Below, in pieces: positions 27,176 to 35,231 of a stretch of DNA of 64,000 nucleotides; positions within the stretch are counted from its first letter, which is position 1, and every line of letters starts with the position of its first letter. The DNA is taken from contig JAOESH010000003.1 in NCBI GenBank assembly GCA_028382005.1, forward strand, positions 61,383-125,382. Reading direction: 5' to 3'. Both the position numbers and the translations under genes were made by a program. Below the pieces are notes generated by a model, which saw only the letters and a program-made list of their open reading frames with translations, searched no databases and had not been told where the DNA came from. This DNA is from Pseudomonadota bacterium (GTDB lineage Bacteria; Pseudomonadota; Alphaproteobacteria; Puniceispirillales; Marisalimonadaceae).

Positions 27176-27544
27176 ATGCAATTAACTGAGACATGGATAA
27201 GTAGGGTTAATTCTAATCAACAATTAATTAAGAGAGGTAATTGGGTAACACTGACCTTTACTTTTGGGATTGAAGATACAGACCTTTTAATAAATATTGT
27301 TGGTGGAAAAATTAATTCAATAAAGAAGAGAACATTATTAACGGATAGTGGTATTTTTAGAATTCACGGTTCAAATCAATGCTGGGAGAAACATTGGTTA
27401 AAGGTTCCACCTAGAGACTTTCATGATATTTTTGCAATGTTAGCAAAAAAACATATTACTATTGATGGTGACTTGTTACCCTTAATACAGAATCTTCAAT
27501 ATTTCAAAGATCTTATTGCGTCAAATAGAATATCTAATATTTAA
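27176..27544 (+). CDS. Hypothetical protein, possible SCP2-like fold
   Basis: 122 residues, soluble, no signal peptide. The C-terminal part (WLKVPPRDFHDIFAMLAKKHITIDGDLLPLIQNLQYFKDLI) has the look of an SCP2-type end, in which a small domain holds a hydrophobic ligand, but this is a weak impression. I do not recognise a family. It is 12 bases upstream of an alpha/beta hydrolase, with which it is probably co-transcribed. Upstream it is divergent from the aminotransferase. Confidence 0.55.
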   Translation: MQLTETWISRVNSNQQLIKRGNWVTLTFTFGIEDTDLLINIVGGKINSIKKRTLLTDSGIFRIHGSNQCWEKHWLKVPPRDFHDIFAMLAKKHITIDGDLLPLIQNLQYFKDLIASNRISNI

Positions 27545-27556
27545 GTAAGGTTAATT

Positions 27557-28417
27557 ATGAATAATAGTAATATTAAATTTGAAGATATAATAGGAAGATA
27601 CCTTACAATTTCTATTAAAAATGAAGATTATAGAATTTATGTTGAAGAAAATGGACAAGGAATACCTTTAATTTGTTTACATACAGCTGGTTCTGACGGG
27701 AGACAATTTCGTCATATTCTAAATGATAAAAAAATAACTAAACACTATAGAGTTATTGCTTTTGATTTGCCATGGCATGGCAAATCCAATCCACCCGAAG
27801 GTTACGAGGCTAAAGACTATAAACTTACCACAGGTTTATATAAAGAAATAATAATGTCTTTTTGCGAAGCATACAAATTCAATGACCCCGTAATAATGGG
27901 ATGCTCAATGGGTGGAAGAGTGGTATTACATTTAGCTCTAGAACATAGTAATTATTTCAGAGCTGTTATTGCTCTTGAAGGTGCTGATAAGCTTGAGCCT
28001 TATTACGACTTGGATTGGTTAAATAGACCAGACATCCATGGAGGATTAGTGCAAGCCGCATTTGTCTCTTCTCAAATCGCACCTCAGAGCCCTAACAATT
28101 TTAAGCATGAAACCTTATGGCATTACATGCAAGGAGGACCAGGAATCTTTAAAGGAGACCTCTACTTTTACTGGCACGACGGTGATTTTGACGATCGTTC
28201 ACCTTTGATAGACACAAAAAAGTGTCCAGTCTATCTGTTGTCTGGTGAATACGATTGTTCATGCACGCCTGAAAGGACACTAGCTACTGCCGGCCGTATA
28301 AAGGGATCTCAAGCAACAATTATTCCTGGAATTGGCCATTTTCCTATGTCTGAAAATCCAGATTTATTTAGATCTTACATTCATCCTATTTTAAATGAAA
28401 TAAAAGAGAAATTTTAA
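27557..28417 (+). CDS. Alpha/beta hydrolase (serine type)
   Basis: 286 residues. Oxyanion region LICLHTAGSDGRQF (38-51), DLPWHGKS, nucleophile Ser117 in MGCSMGGR, acid region LLSGEYDCSCTPE, and the His in GIGHFPMSENP. HTAGxD after the first strand and DLPGHG-like segment recall C-C or ester hydrolases of aromatic and lactone catabolism; substrate is unknown. It is the second gene of a two-gene unit with the small hypothetical protein, and ends with a four-base overlap with the convergent SDR. Confidence 0.82.
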   Translation: MNNSNIKFEDIIGRYLTISIKNEDYRIYVEENGQGIPLICLHTAGSDGRQFRHILNDKKITKHYRVIAFDLPWHGKSNPPEGYEAKDYKLTTGLYKEIIMSFCEAYKFNDPVIMGCSMGGRVVLHLALEHSNYFRAVIALEGADKLEPYYDLDWLNRPDIHGGLVQAAFVSSQIAPQSPNNFKHETLWHYMQGGPGIFKGDLYFYWHDGDFDDRSPLIDTKKCPVYLLSGEYDCSCTPERTLATAGRIKGSQATIIPGIGHFPMSENPDLFRSYIHPILNEIKEKF

Positions 28418-29190
28418 CCAGATTTTTCAATATTTCCACAAACGCTTACTGCTTGACCTGAAATATTCTTACCTAATGGACTACAAAGAAAATGAGCTTG
28501 TTCAGCTAGATCGTCATGTGTAACAAATCTATTAAGCGAAGCTCCAGACAAAATTTCATTTTTCATAGATTCAAAAGATACATTCTTTACCTTTGCCTTA
28601 GCTTCAATCACGCGATTTTGTCGTTCACCCTCGACAATACCGGGCAAAAGCGCATTAGCTCTAATTCCTCTAGGACCAAGTTCAATTGCTAGACTTTTTA
28701 CCATCCCAATTACAGCCCACTTAGTTGCAGCATAAGGTAACCGATAAGCAAAGCCAACTCTACCTGCTACAGAAGATACTGAAAGAATAGAACCTTCATC
28801 ATTCATTCGGGGAACTGCTAGCCTCATTGTTTCAAAATGACTTGTCATGTTAACCTGAAGGCATTCCTGCCAACCACCCAAAGTTTGGTCTCCAACACTA
28901 GCAGTTTCACCTGCTATACCGGCATTATTGACTATAATGTCAACCTCTTCTAAATAATCAAAACCTGCTTCAACCATTGATGCAATAATCTGGGTTTGTC
29001 TGAGGTCACAAATTACAGCTTTTATATTATCATTAACTTTGTTGGCTTTATTTACAGCTTCCTCATTTATGTCACAGACGAAAACTTTAGCTCCTGCTTT
29101 TTCAAATCTTTTTGCGATTGCATAACCTATTCCGTCTGCACCAGCTGTAATTAAAGCTTTTTTACCTTCGAGGAGTTTATCGTAGTTCAT
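28414..29190 (-). CDS. Short-chain dehydrogenase/reductase
   Basis: About 258 residues with the NAD(P) loop TAGADGIGYAIAKRF (variant of TGxxxGIG), NNAG at about 88-91, catalytic Ser in LSVSSVAG, and YAATK. The Asp in FVCDINEEA favours NAD(H). ATG at 29190 is preferred because GAGGAGTG lies just before it; another in-frame ATG at 29205 overlaps the upstream gene. It is the third gene of a unit with BKACE and the lambda-crystallin-type dehydrogenase, probably in the same catabolic route. Confidence 0.88.
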   Translation of the reverse strand: MNYDKLLEGKKALITAGADGIGYAIAKRFEKAGAKVFVCDINEEAVNKANKVNDNIKAVICDLRQTQIIASMVEAGFDYLEEVDIIVNNAGIAGETASVGDQTLGGWQECLQVNMTSHFETMRLAVPRMNDEGSILSVSSVAGRVGFAYRLPYAATKWAVIGMVKSLAIELGPRGIRANALLPGIVEGERQNRVIEAKAKVKNVSFESMKNEILSGASLNRFVTHDDLAEQAHFLCSPLGKNISGQAVSVCGNIEKSG

Positions 29191-29201
29191 AATTACACTC
29201 C

Positions 29202-30140
29202 TCAATTGATGTTTGTTTTGTCTTTACCTTTTAAACCTAACATTTGCCTTGCCTCATCTGGAGTAGCAATTTCTAGAGAAAGACCCTCTAAAATTTCTCT
29301 TACTCTTTTAACTTGATCAGCATTTGTTTTAGCAAGGTTTCCTGGACCATCCCACAAAGAGTCCTCAAGACCAACACGAACATGAGAACCTAAAGCAGCT
29401 CCAGTTGCATTCATTTTCATTTGGGATGCACCAGCACCAACAACTGACCATTCATAACCTGTGTCACCAAATAATTTGTCGGCTGTTTTTTTTAAATGAA
29501 GAAGGTTATCAGCATCTGCGCCTATACCACCCATAATACCCATAACAAACTGAATAAAGTAAGGACCTTTTAACATCCCTTCTCTATGAAAATAATGTAA
29601 ATTATACAGATGCCCAACATCATAACATTCAAATTCAAATCGAGTACCATTTGCATAACCAAGCGTCATAATATTTTCAATATCTTCAAATGTATTTTTA
29701 AATAGTGAGCTTTTACTTCTTTCTAACATATCCTTTTCCCAAGGAAATTTTAATTGATTATGTTTTTTTAACATTGGAAATAGGCCAAAATTCATAGACC
29801 CCATATTTAAAGAAGCAAGCTCAGGTTGAAAGTGCATTGCTGGTCTCATTCTATCTTCCACTGTCATCTGCGGTCCGCCACCGGTTGTGATGTTAATTAC
29901 TGCATCACATGAACTTTGTATTGTAGGAAGGAACTTTTGAAACTCTTCTGGATCTTGTGTTGGGTGGCCATCAACTTCGTCTCTAGCATGTAAATGAAGA
30001 ACTGCAGCACCAGCTTCATGAGCAGCTAAAGAATGCTCTATTACTTCTTCAGCGGTTACTGGCAGGTATTCTGACATAGAAGGTGTATGAATTGCTCCTG
30101 TTACCGCACAACTTATAATTACTTTTTTTGATTTAGCCAT
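29202..30140 (-). CDS. BKACE family beta-keto acid cleavage enzyme (3-keto-5-aminohexanoate cleavage-like)
   Basis: About 312 residues, TIM barrel. Zinc ligands in AVLHLHARD (His49, His51) and Glu259 in HVRVGLEDSLWDGPG, with Arg255 and Asp260 alongside. N-terminal SCAVTGAIHTPSMSEYLPVT and INITTGGGPQMTVEDR are typical. The family condenses a beta-keto acid with acetyl-CoA and gives acetoacetyl-CoA plus a shortened product; known substrates include 3-keto-5-aminohexanoate and 3-dehydrocarnitine. The neighbouring hydroxyacyl-CoA-dehydrogenase-type gene supplies a 3-keto acid, as in carnitine routes. The ATG at 30140 follows GAGAGGATA and overlaps the upstream gene by eight bases. Confidence 0.9.
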   Translation of the reverse strand: MAKSKKVIISCAVTGAIHTPSMSEYLPVTAEEVIEHSLAAHEAGAAVLHLHARDEVDGHPTQDPEEFQKFLPTIQSSCDAVINITTGGGPQMTVEDRMRPAMHFQPELASLNMGSMNFGLFPMLKKHNQLKFPWEKDMLERSKSSLFKNTFEDIENIMTLGYANGTRFEFECYDVGHLYNLHYFHREGMLKGPYFIQFVMGIMGGIGADADNLLHLKKTADKLFGDTGYEWSVVGAGASQMKMNATGAALGSHVRVGLEDSLWDGPGNLAKTNADQVKRVREILEGLSLEIATPDEARQMLGLKGKDKTNIN

Positions 30141-31077
30141 TTTGAATATCCTCTCCAAGTTCTAGTTTTAGTTTTCTAATTAACGCTATCATTTTATTTC
30201 GTTTTTCTATTCTGTCTGATCTATCAGAATAAGCTAATCTTTTCCTTTGTTCATTTTCTAAACTGCTTAAATATTCATCAGAGTATTCTGGAACACTATT
30301 TTGTTCTTTTGCCAAATTTTGAATGCCTTTTTTATATCTACTGAATGAATCCTTTATACCCTCTGGGGCATTTAAGTCCATTATTTCGAAAGGACCCATA
30401 AAAGCCCACCTAATACCTAAAGCATGTTTTAATGCTATGTCTATATCATCCATTGAGGCATAACCACCTTCGTGAAGCCTAACTGCTTCATTTAATAAGG
30501 CACCTTGCAGTCTGTTTAAAACGAAACCTTCAGTTTCTTTATTTATAATAATAGAAGCATAATTAGCATTTTTATAAAGTGATAACGCACTTTGAATAAT
30601 TTCAGAAGACGTCTCCAAGCTCCCACAAACCTCAACAAAAGGAACAACATGAGGTGGCAATGCAGGATGAGCATTTATGCATCTTTGCTTATGTACAACA
30701 TTTTCTGAAATATTAGATATTAATAGATATGAAGACGAAGAAGCTAATATTGTATTTTTAGAAGCTAATTTATCTAAAGTTATAAAGATTTTTTTCTTTT
30801 CTTCTAAATCTTCAATTATACTTTCTTGTATTAGAACAGTATCTTTACAGATTTCTTCTATAGAACAATTTAGTTTTATATTAAGTTTTATTTTTTCTGC
30901 ATCTAACTCAGGATTAATAATTAATAAATCTTTAATTAATTTATCAAACAAACTCTCAAAATTTTTAAAACTATCTGGATTATTGTCATAAACTAATGAT
31001 TTATAACCAGCATTTGCAAAACCAATTGCCCAACTAGCTCCTATCAAGCCAGCTCCACAAATACCTATATTCTGCAT
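30133..31077 (-). CDS. 3-hydroxyacyl-CoA dehydrogenase family, lambda-crystallin/carnitine-dehydrogenase-like
   Basis: 314 residues with the NAD loop GICGAGLIGASWAIGFA, LVYDNNP, ILASSSSYLLIS, INAHPALPPHVVPFVEVCG with the catalytic His, and FVLNRLQGALLNEAVRL. HPxxPPHxxPxVE is typical of the lambda-crystallin / L-gulonate 3-dehydrogenase and L-carnitine dehydrogenase branch, which oxidises free 3-hydroxy acids, not acyl-CoA. Next to BKACE it most likely forms the beta-keto acid that BKACE cleaves. Its fused thioesterase domain, common in carnitine dehydrogenases of Rhizobiales, is absent. Confidence 0.87.
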   Translation of the reverse strand: MQNIGICGAGLIGASWAIGFANAGYKSLVYDNNPDSFKNFESLFDKLIKDLLIINPELDAEKIKLNIKLNCSIEEICKDTVLIQESIIEDLEEKKKIFITLDKLASKNTILASSSSYLLISNISENVVHKQRCINAHPALPPHVVPFVEVCGSLETSSEIIQSALSLYKNANYASIIINKETEGFVLNRLQGALLNEAVRLHEGGYASMDDIDIALKHALGIRWAFMGPFEIMDLNAPEGIKDSFSRYKKGIQNLAKEQNSVPEYSDEYLSSLENEQRKRLAYSDRSDRIEKRNKMIALIRKLKLELGEDIQNG

Positions 31078-31100
31078 TAATTTACTTCCTAGTTGAAATT

Positions 31101-31130
31101 AAAAAAAACCGCATCGTAAAGATGCGGTTT
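31101..31130 (-). terminator. Rho-independent terminator after the second TRAP operon
   Basis: A perfect ten-base stem (AAACCGCATC at 31106-31115 against GATGCGGTTT at 31121-31130) with a five-base loop; the A-run at 31101-31108 becomes a U-run on the minus-strand transcript. It lies after the TRAP large permease stop (31143) and before the dehydrogenase start (31077), so transcription of the transporter and the enzymes is at least partly separated. Confidence 0.85.
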
Positions 31131-31142
31131 ATATAATGTTTC

Positions 31143-32534
31143 TTAAATTAGCCGTGGAAGCCACAAGCCCATTTCAGGTTGATATATAACCAAAGACAAA
31201 CCAATTAACTGAATAATAACAAAAGGTATAACACCTCTATATATACTTAAAGTAGCAACTTCTGGAGGAGCAACACCTTTTAAATAAAATAGTGCAAACC
31301 CAAATGGAGGCGTTAAAAAAGATGTTTGTAGGTTTATCGCCATTAAAACTAAAAACCATACCATAGTCTCTTTCCTGCCATCAAGACCTGTTAACTGTGT
31401 CACATGATCTCCAAAATCAAGCAATACAACTAAAGGAGCAAAAATAGGAAGTATTATTAAGGTTATTTCTACCCAATCTAAAAAGAAGCCTAACAAGAAA
31501 GTCATACCCATAAGTAAAAACAATAGTCCCCATGACCCTAATCCGGCTTTTTCAATTAGTTCTTCAACTATGTAATCACCACCTAGTGATCTAAAAACAT
31601 AAGCAAAACAAGTTGCACTTAAGATAATTAAAAACACCATAGAAATAGTTAAACCAGAGGAATGCATAACGCTTCTAAGCATTGGGAATGAAAATTTATT
31701 ACCAATAATTGCAATCAAAGTCGCACCAAACGCTCCCACAGCACCAGCCTCACTTGGAGTTGCCCATCCAAGGAGAATAGATCCTTTTATTAAAGCTATA
31801 AGACAAACAGGAGGCATAAAAGCTTTTAAAACCATCATAGGTAATTTACCTTTTTCATACTGCATATCTTCTTCTTTAATTGGAGGCGCTACTTTTGGAT
31901 CTAGAGATGACCAAATAAAAATAAAAATTAAGTACATTAAAGCAAGTGTTAAACCTGGTATCAGGGCTCCCATAAACAAGTTACCAACGGAAACTTGCAT
32001 TATGTCAGCCATAATTATTAACATAATACTTGGAGGTATCAAAATCCCTAAAGTACCTGATGCTGCAATAACACCAGTAGCCAATGCATGGCTATATTTT
32101 TGTTTTATCATTGTAGGAAGGGCTAAAGCAGTCATCATAGTAACTGATGCACCAATAATTCCTGTCATCGCAGCTAATACCGTACCCATAACGGTAACCG
32201 ACATGGCTAACCCACCAGGCACTTTTCTAAGAAGAATCTGTGTGGTTTTCAACAAGTCGTTGGCAATACCGCTTCTTTCCATCATAGTTCCCATAAATAC
32301 AAAACTGGGAATAGCAACAAGTATTAAGTTTTCTGCAGAAAAACCCCACATTCGAGGTACAAAATTAAAGAATTCTGCAAACCTAAAAACTCCAAACATG
32401 TAACCGATGAAGCCATAAGTTATAGCAACACCACCAAGAATAAACCCAACGGGATAACCTATAAAAAGCAAGACACCCATTGTCAAAAACATAAAAATAG
32501 GTAAATACTCAATTATTATTTCAACAAAATGCAT
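31143..32534 (-). CDS. TRAP transporter large permease, FcbT3/TakP-associated type
   Basis: About 463 residues with 12 or more membrane helices. Landmarks: VAIPSFVFMGTMMERSGIA, GIIGASVTMMTALALPTMI, GTLGILIPPSIMLIIMA, GWATPSEAGAVGAFGA, and FLTPPFGFALFYLKG. The length and the extra loop around WSSLDPKVAPPIKEEDMQ fit the large permeases paired with TakP/chloroaromatic-type binding proteins. The ATG at 32534 shares a base with the upstream stop (TAATG) after GGGGGC, so it is preferred over the one at 32546. Confidence 0.92.
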   Translation of the reverse strand: MHFVEIIIEYLPIFMFLTMGVLLFIGYPVGFILGGVAITYGFIGYMFGVFRFAEFFNFVPRMWGFSAENLILVAIPSFVFMGTMMERSGIANDLLKTTQILLRKVPGGLAMSVTVMGTVLAAMTGIIGASVTMMTALALPTMIKQKYSHALATGVIAASGTLGILIPPSIMLIIMADIMQVSVGNLFMGALIPGLTLALMYLIFIFIWSSLDPKVAPPIKEEDMQYEKGKLPMMVLKAFMPPVCLIALIKGSILLGWATPSEAGAVGAFGATLIAIIGNKFSFPMLRSVMHSSGLTISMVFLIILSATCFAYVFRSLGGDYIVEELIEKAGLGSWGLLFLLMGMTFLLGFFLDWVEITLIILPIFAPLVVLLDFGDHVTQLTGLDGRKETMVWFLVLMAINLQTSFLTPPFGFALFYLKGVAPPEVATLSIYRGVIPFVIIQLIGLSLVIYQPEMGLWLPRLI

Positions 32535-33019
32535 TACTGCCCCCATACTTTCTTTTTATTACTGTTATTAATTTCGTTATTTTCGTTATATTTTTGCCAG
32601 GATACAATTTTAATAACTCTCCAACCATATTTGCATGACAGCAAAAAAAGACAAACAAATATTGTGAGAGAAAATAAAGATGCATCGGCTATAAAAGCTT
32701 CATAAAAACAGATTAAAACTATTATAGAAGGAGCAACCGAAATTATATATGAACAAGTCAAATCGTAATTTCTTACAACACCAAATATTGAGCCTATTAC
32801 TGTTATCGAACAAGCAATCCAAAATAAATAAATAAAATTATTACTATCTAAAAAAGTCAATCCAGCAGCAAGTGCTATGATACCATACAAACTTGCAACA
32901 AAAATCCCATAAGCAACTAGTTCATATTGGGATTGCGCTAATGTCAATTCTTTAGCTTCTGTTAAATAGGGCGTTCTTTGTTTATCGAACAAATATCCTG
33001 GAACTTTTGAGAACCACAT
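32534..33019 (-). CDS. Unrecognised four-helix membrane protein inside a TRAP operon
   Basis: 161 residues with four predicted membrane helices (about 36-56, 62-81, 88-108, 112-131), a polar N-terminus (MWFSKVPGYLFDKQRTPYL) and a polar Lys/Asn-rich C-tail. It is not a DctQ: DctQ is the separate gene upstream. It sits between the two permease genes and its stop overlaps the large permease start (TAATG), so it is translated with the transporter. I cannot name the family. A fourth subunit, an assembly factor or a regulator of the importer are possible. Confidence 0.7.
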   Translation of the reverse strand: MWFSKVPGYLFDKQRTPYLTEAKELTLAQSQYELVAYGIFVASLYGIIALAAGLTFLDSNNFIYLFWIACSITVIGSIFGVVRNYDLTCSYIISVAPSIIVLICFYEAFIADASLFSLTIFVCLFLLSCKYGWRVIKIVSWQKYNENNEINNSNKKKVWGQ

Positions 33020-33050
33020 GACTTATCTCACTGTGTTTAAAAGAATATAC

Positions 33051-33665
33051 TTATTTATTTTCATCGTATTCAAGAGCTATAAGATCAAGTTTCTTTTTGT
33101 TATCACCCCAAATCACAGCTATTAATTGTATCATAACGGCTAAACCTGCTACAAATAGTGTTGCAAAACCAATTGGTAGGTATGTTTTAATAATCCACCT
33201 TTGACTTAAACCTACTAAGGAAGCTGACACTTCATTAATTTGGTATGAATCAATCATATATATAATTGCAAAATAAATGCAGACTAAAGTGAAAGGTAGC
33301 ATAAAGAAAATGTTACCATAAAACTCTACTTTTGCTTTACTTTTAAAAGTAAAGTCTTCCCTTAAAAAATCAACGCGTACGTGTCTATTATGAGTATAAC
33401 CGTAACCAAGGACTAAACAAAAAACTGCCGTATGAAGATGCCATTCCATTTCTTGCATTAGAGTGGATTCGAAAAAAGAGCCAAAATTGGCTACCATATA
33501 AATTTGTATCCATACTAATTTTCTAGCTACCACATCCCACATAGTTATTAAAACAAGAGGAACTAAAAGCCAAGTGCCTGCCCTACCTACTCTATTAACA
33601 ATCATACGAAGAAATTCACTTATGTTTACAAGACCTTCCATATTCCTTTCGGTAAGCGCCATCAT
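33051..33665 (-). CDS. TRAP transporter small permease (DctQ-like)
   Basis: 204 residues, four membrane helices, longer than standard DctQ with an added N-terminal amphipathic segment. YGYTHNRHVRVDFLRED after helix two is the family segment; LMQEMEWHLHTAVFCLVLG is usual in TakP-type small permeases. CTAGGGGGGA lies immediately before the two tandem ATGs. It is separated from dctP by the terminator-like hairpin and A/T repeats. Confidence 0.88.
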   Translation of the reverse strand: MMALTERNMEGLVNISEFLRMIVNRVGRAGTWLLVPLVLITMWDVVARKLVWIQIYMVANFGSFFESTLMQEMEWHLHTAVFCLVLGYGYTHNRHVRVDFLREDFTFKSKAKVEFYGNIFFMLPFTLVCIYFAIIYMIDSYQINEVSASLVGLSQRWIIKTYLPIGFATLFVAGLAVMIQLIAVIWGDNKKKLDLIALEYDENK

Positions 33666-33720
33666 TCCCCCCTAGAAAACTCTATAATCATTAACATGTT
33701 TAATTATATTAAAAAAAAAT

Positions 33721-33775
33721 TAAAAATAAAATAAAAAAATTAAAAATAAAATAAAAAAATTAAAAATAAAAAAAA
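33721..33775. repeat. A/T-only tandem repeat, 20-bp unit
   Basis: TAAAAATAAAATAAAAAAAT occurs at 33721-33740 and 33741-33760, and partly again to 33775, entirely A and T. It lies in the intergenic space between the second dctP and the small permease, beside the terminator hairpin. It could be a slippage product and may vary in copy number between strains. Confidence 0.85.
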
Positions 33776-33802
33776 GCACACCTGCTTTTAAACAGGTGCG
33801 CT
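33770..33802 (-). terminator. Terminator-like hairpin after the second dctP
   Basis: On the minus strand the stem pairs AGCGCACCTG (33802-33793) with CAGGTGTGCT (33784-33775), one G-U pair, loop eight bases, followed by a run of U from the A-rich DNA below 33775. It lies 12 bases behind the dctP stop at 33815. Because the permease genes follow in the same direction, it may be a partial terminator that keeps binding protein more abundant than permease. Confidence 0.8.
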
Positions 33803-33814
33803 CTATTTGTAATA

Positions 33815-34879
33815 TTAGTACTTAACGCCTTGCTTTAAGTAAGCTTTACTTGACCAGATATTGTAGTCAGATCTGAAAGCGTCATAACTTGCAGTGATTT
33901 CCTTAAACAAAGGATCTGAAGCTGATTTTTCTTTAACAACCTCATCCCAAGCTGCTTTAAACTTAGAAATCTCAGAATCAGGCCATGTAACGAAAGTTAC
34001 GCCTTTTTTCTCTAACTCACGCATAGCAGGAACTTGCTTTGCATCTGATCTAACAAGAGCCCACCACATTGTGTCACGACACGCTGTGTTGATAATACCT
34101 TGTTGTGTTTTTGTTAAACCACCCCAACCTTTTTGGCTCATTAGCAATTCACCAATTGAAGTCTGCTGATGCCAACCTGGGAAATAGTTAAACTTAGCTA
34201 ACTGATAGAAACCATAACTTAAGTCATGTGTAGGCATAGAAAATTCAGTTGCATCAATAACACCTTTTTCTAGAGCTGGATAAATATCACCACCTGCTAA
34301 TAATTGTGTTGAAACACCGATTTTACTCATAACCATAGCACCAAGTCCAAAGAAACGCATTTTCATTCCTTTTAACTCTTCAACTTTGTTTATTTTCTTT
34401 CTAAACCAACCTGAAGTTTCTGGAGCGTGTGTTAAACAGTTAAGAGCTTTAAGGCCATACTCGCCATAAATTCTGTCTTTTAACTGCTGACCTCCGCCAT
34501 ATTCCATCCAACCATGGTACTCACTTGCACCTGGACCAAAAGGAACAGCTGTAAAGTATGAAACTGCAGGAATTTTTCCAGCATGATAACCAGGTGTAGT
34601 ATAACCTGCATCAACTGCACCATTCTTAACAGCATCCCAAACTTCTAATGAAGGCACAAGAGCGTTTGGCTCATGGAACCTTAATTGAACATCACCACCT
34701 GAGATTTCTTTTACTTTGTTTGAAAAGTAAACAGCAGCTTCACCATTAATGGCAACCTGACTACCCCAAGTACTTTGCATCTTCCAACGTAACTTATCAC
34801 CAGCTTGTGCTGAGATAGCTACTAAACTAGTTGCAGCAAGTGCTACAGCGCCTATAAATAGGCTAGATTTGAATTTCAT
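33815..34879 (-). CDS. TRAP transporter substrate-binding protein, TakP-like
   Basis: 354 residues with a signal peptide (about 1-26, ending SAQAGDK). LRWKMQSTWG opening, VPFGPGASEYHGWMEYGGGQQL, ETSGWFRKKI with the conserved Arg, MRFFGLGAMVMSKIGVS, GDIYPALEKGVIDATEFSMP and the Trp-rich FPGWHQQTS site belong to the TakP/chloroaromatic-type branch; TakP of Rhodobacter binds 2-oxoacids with sodium. A strong AGGGAGGA site suggests high expression. A 352-base upstream spacer holds its promoter. Confidence 0.92.
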   Translation of the reverse strand: MKFKSSLFIGAVALAATSLVAISAQAGDKLRWKMQSTWGSQVAINGEAAVYFSNKVKEISGGDVQLRFHEPNALVPSLEVWDAVKNGAVDAGYTTPGYHAGKIPAVSYFTAVPFGPGASEYHGWMEYGGGQQLKDRIYGEYGLKALNCLTHAPETSGWFRKKINKVEELKGMKMRFFGLGAMVMSKIGVSTQLLAGGDIYPALEKGVIDATEFSMPTHDLSYGFYQLAKFNYFPGWHQQTSIGELLMSQKGWGGLTKTQQGIINTACRDTMWWALVRSDAKQVPAMRELEKKGVTFVTWPDSEISKFKAAWDEVVKEKSASDPLFKEITASYDAFRSDYNIWSSKAYLKQGVKY

Positions 34880-35231
34880 AGAATTCCTCCCTAGTATTTT
34901 AAATTAAGATTATTAAAGGGTAATTAATTATTTCCCCCAAAATAATCCACGAAAAAGAAACAATAATGTTTCTCAATTGATTCGTATCTTCTCAATTATT
35001 TGGATAAAGGCAAGAAAAAATTAATAAAAATACGATTTATTTATTTTTATAAGACCCGTTCTTTTCATTAAAACTTAATTAATAAACTATAAAAAAAAAT
35101 TAAATTTTTTATCATTAAATATAAATTAATACTAAGACATAGACTGGAAGTAAAAAAACTTGGAAATTAATTTTTTACTATATCTTTAAATTCCTCAAGT
35201 CCATAAAGTTAAAGGCTATATTAGAATGATT
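34880..35231 (-). promoter_or_regulatory. 352-base intergenic region, probable promoter of the second TRAP operon
   Basis: The longest non-coding stretch of the window, about 80 % A/T. It contains AGGGAGGA for dctP, a palindrome (34956-34973), and direct repeats TCTCAATT at 34971-34978 and 34990-34997. I see no ORF, tRNA or riboswitch. A precise -35/-10 pair cannot be chosen in such A/T-rich DNA. Confidence 0.5.
34956..34973. promoter_or_regulatory. Palindrome upstream of the TakP-like gene, possible operator
   Basis: AGAAACA-ATAA-TGTTTCT, a perfect seven-base inverted repeat with a four-base centre, 77 bases before the dctP start. Its size suits a dimeric regulator such as GntR, LacI or IclR type. 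No regulator gene is adjacent, so the binder is unknown. Confidence 0.45.

Noticed and set aside
34880..35231. tRNA, riboswitch or CRISPR in the longest gap
   Set aside because: No T-loop consensus, no conserved aptamer core and no regularly spaced direct repeats are visible; only A/T-rich DNA with one palindrome.
14273..35231. Genomic island or mobile element carrying the catabolic genes
   Set aside because: No integrase, transposase, tRNA or flanking direct repeats are seen, and base composition looks the same as in the housekeeping parts.
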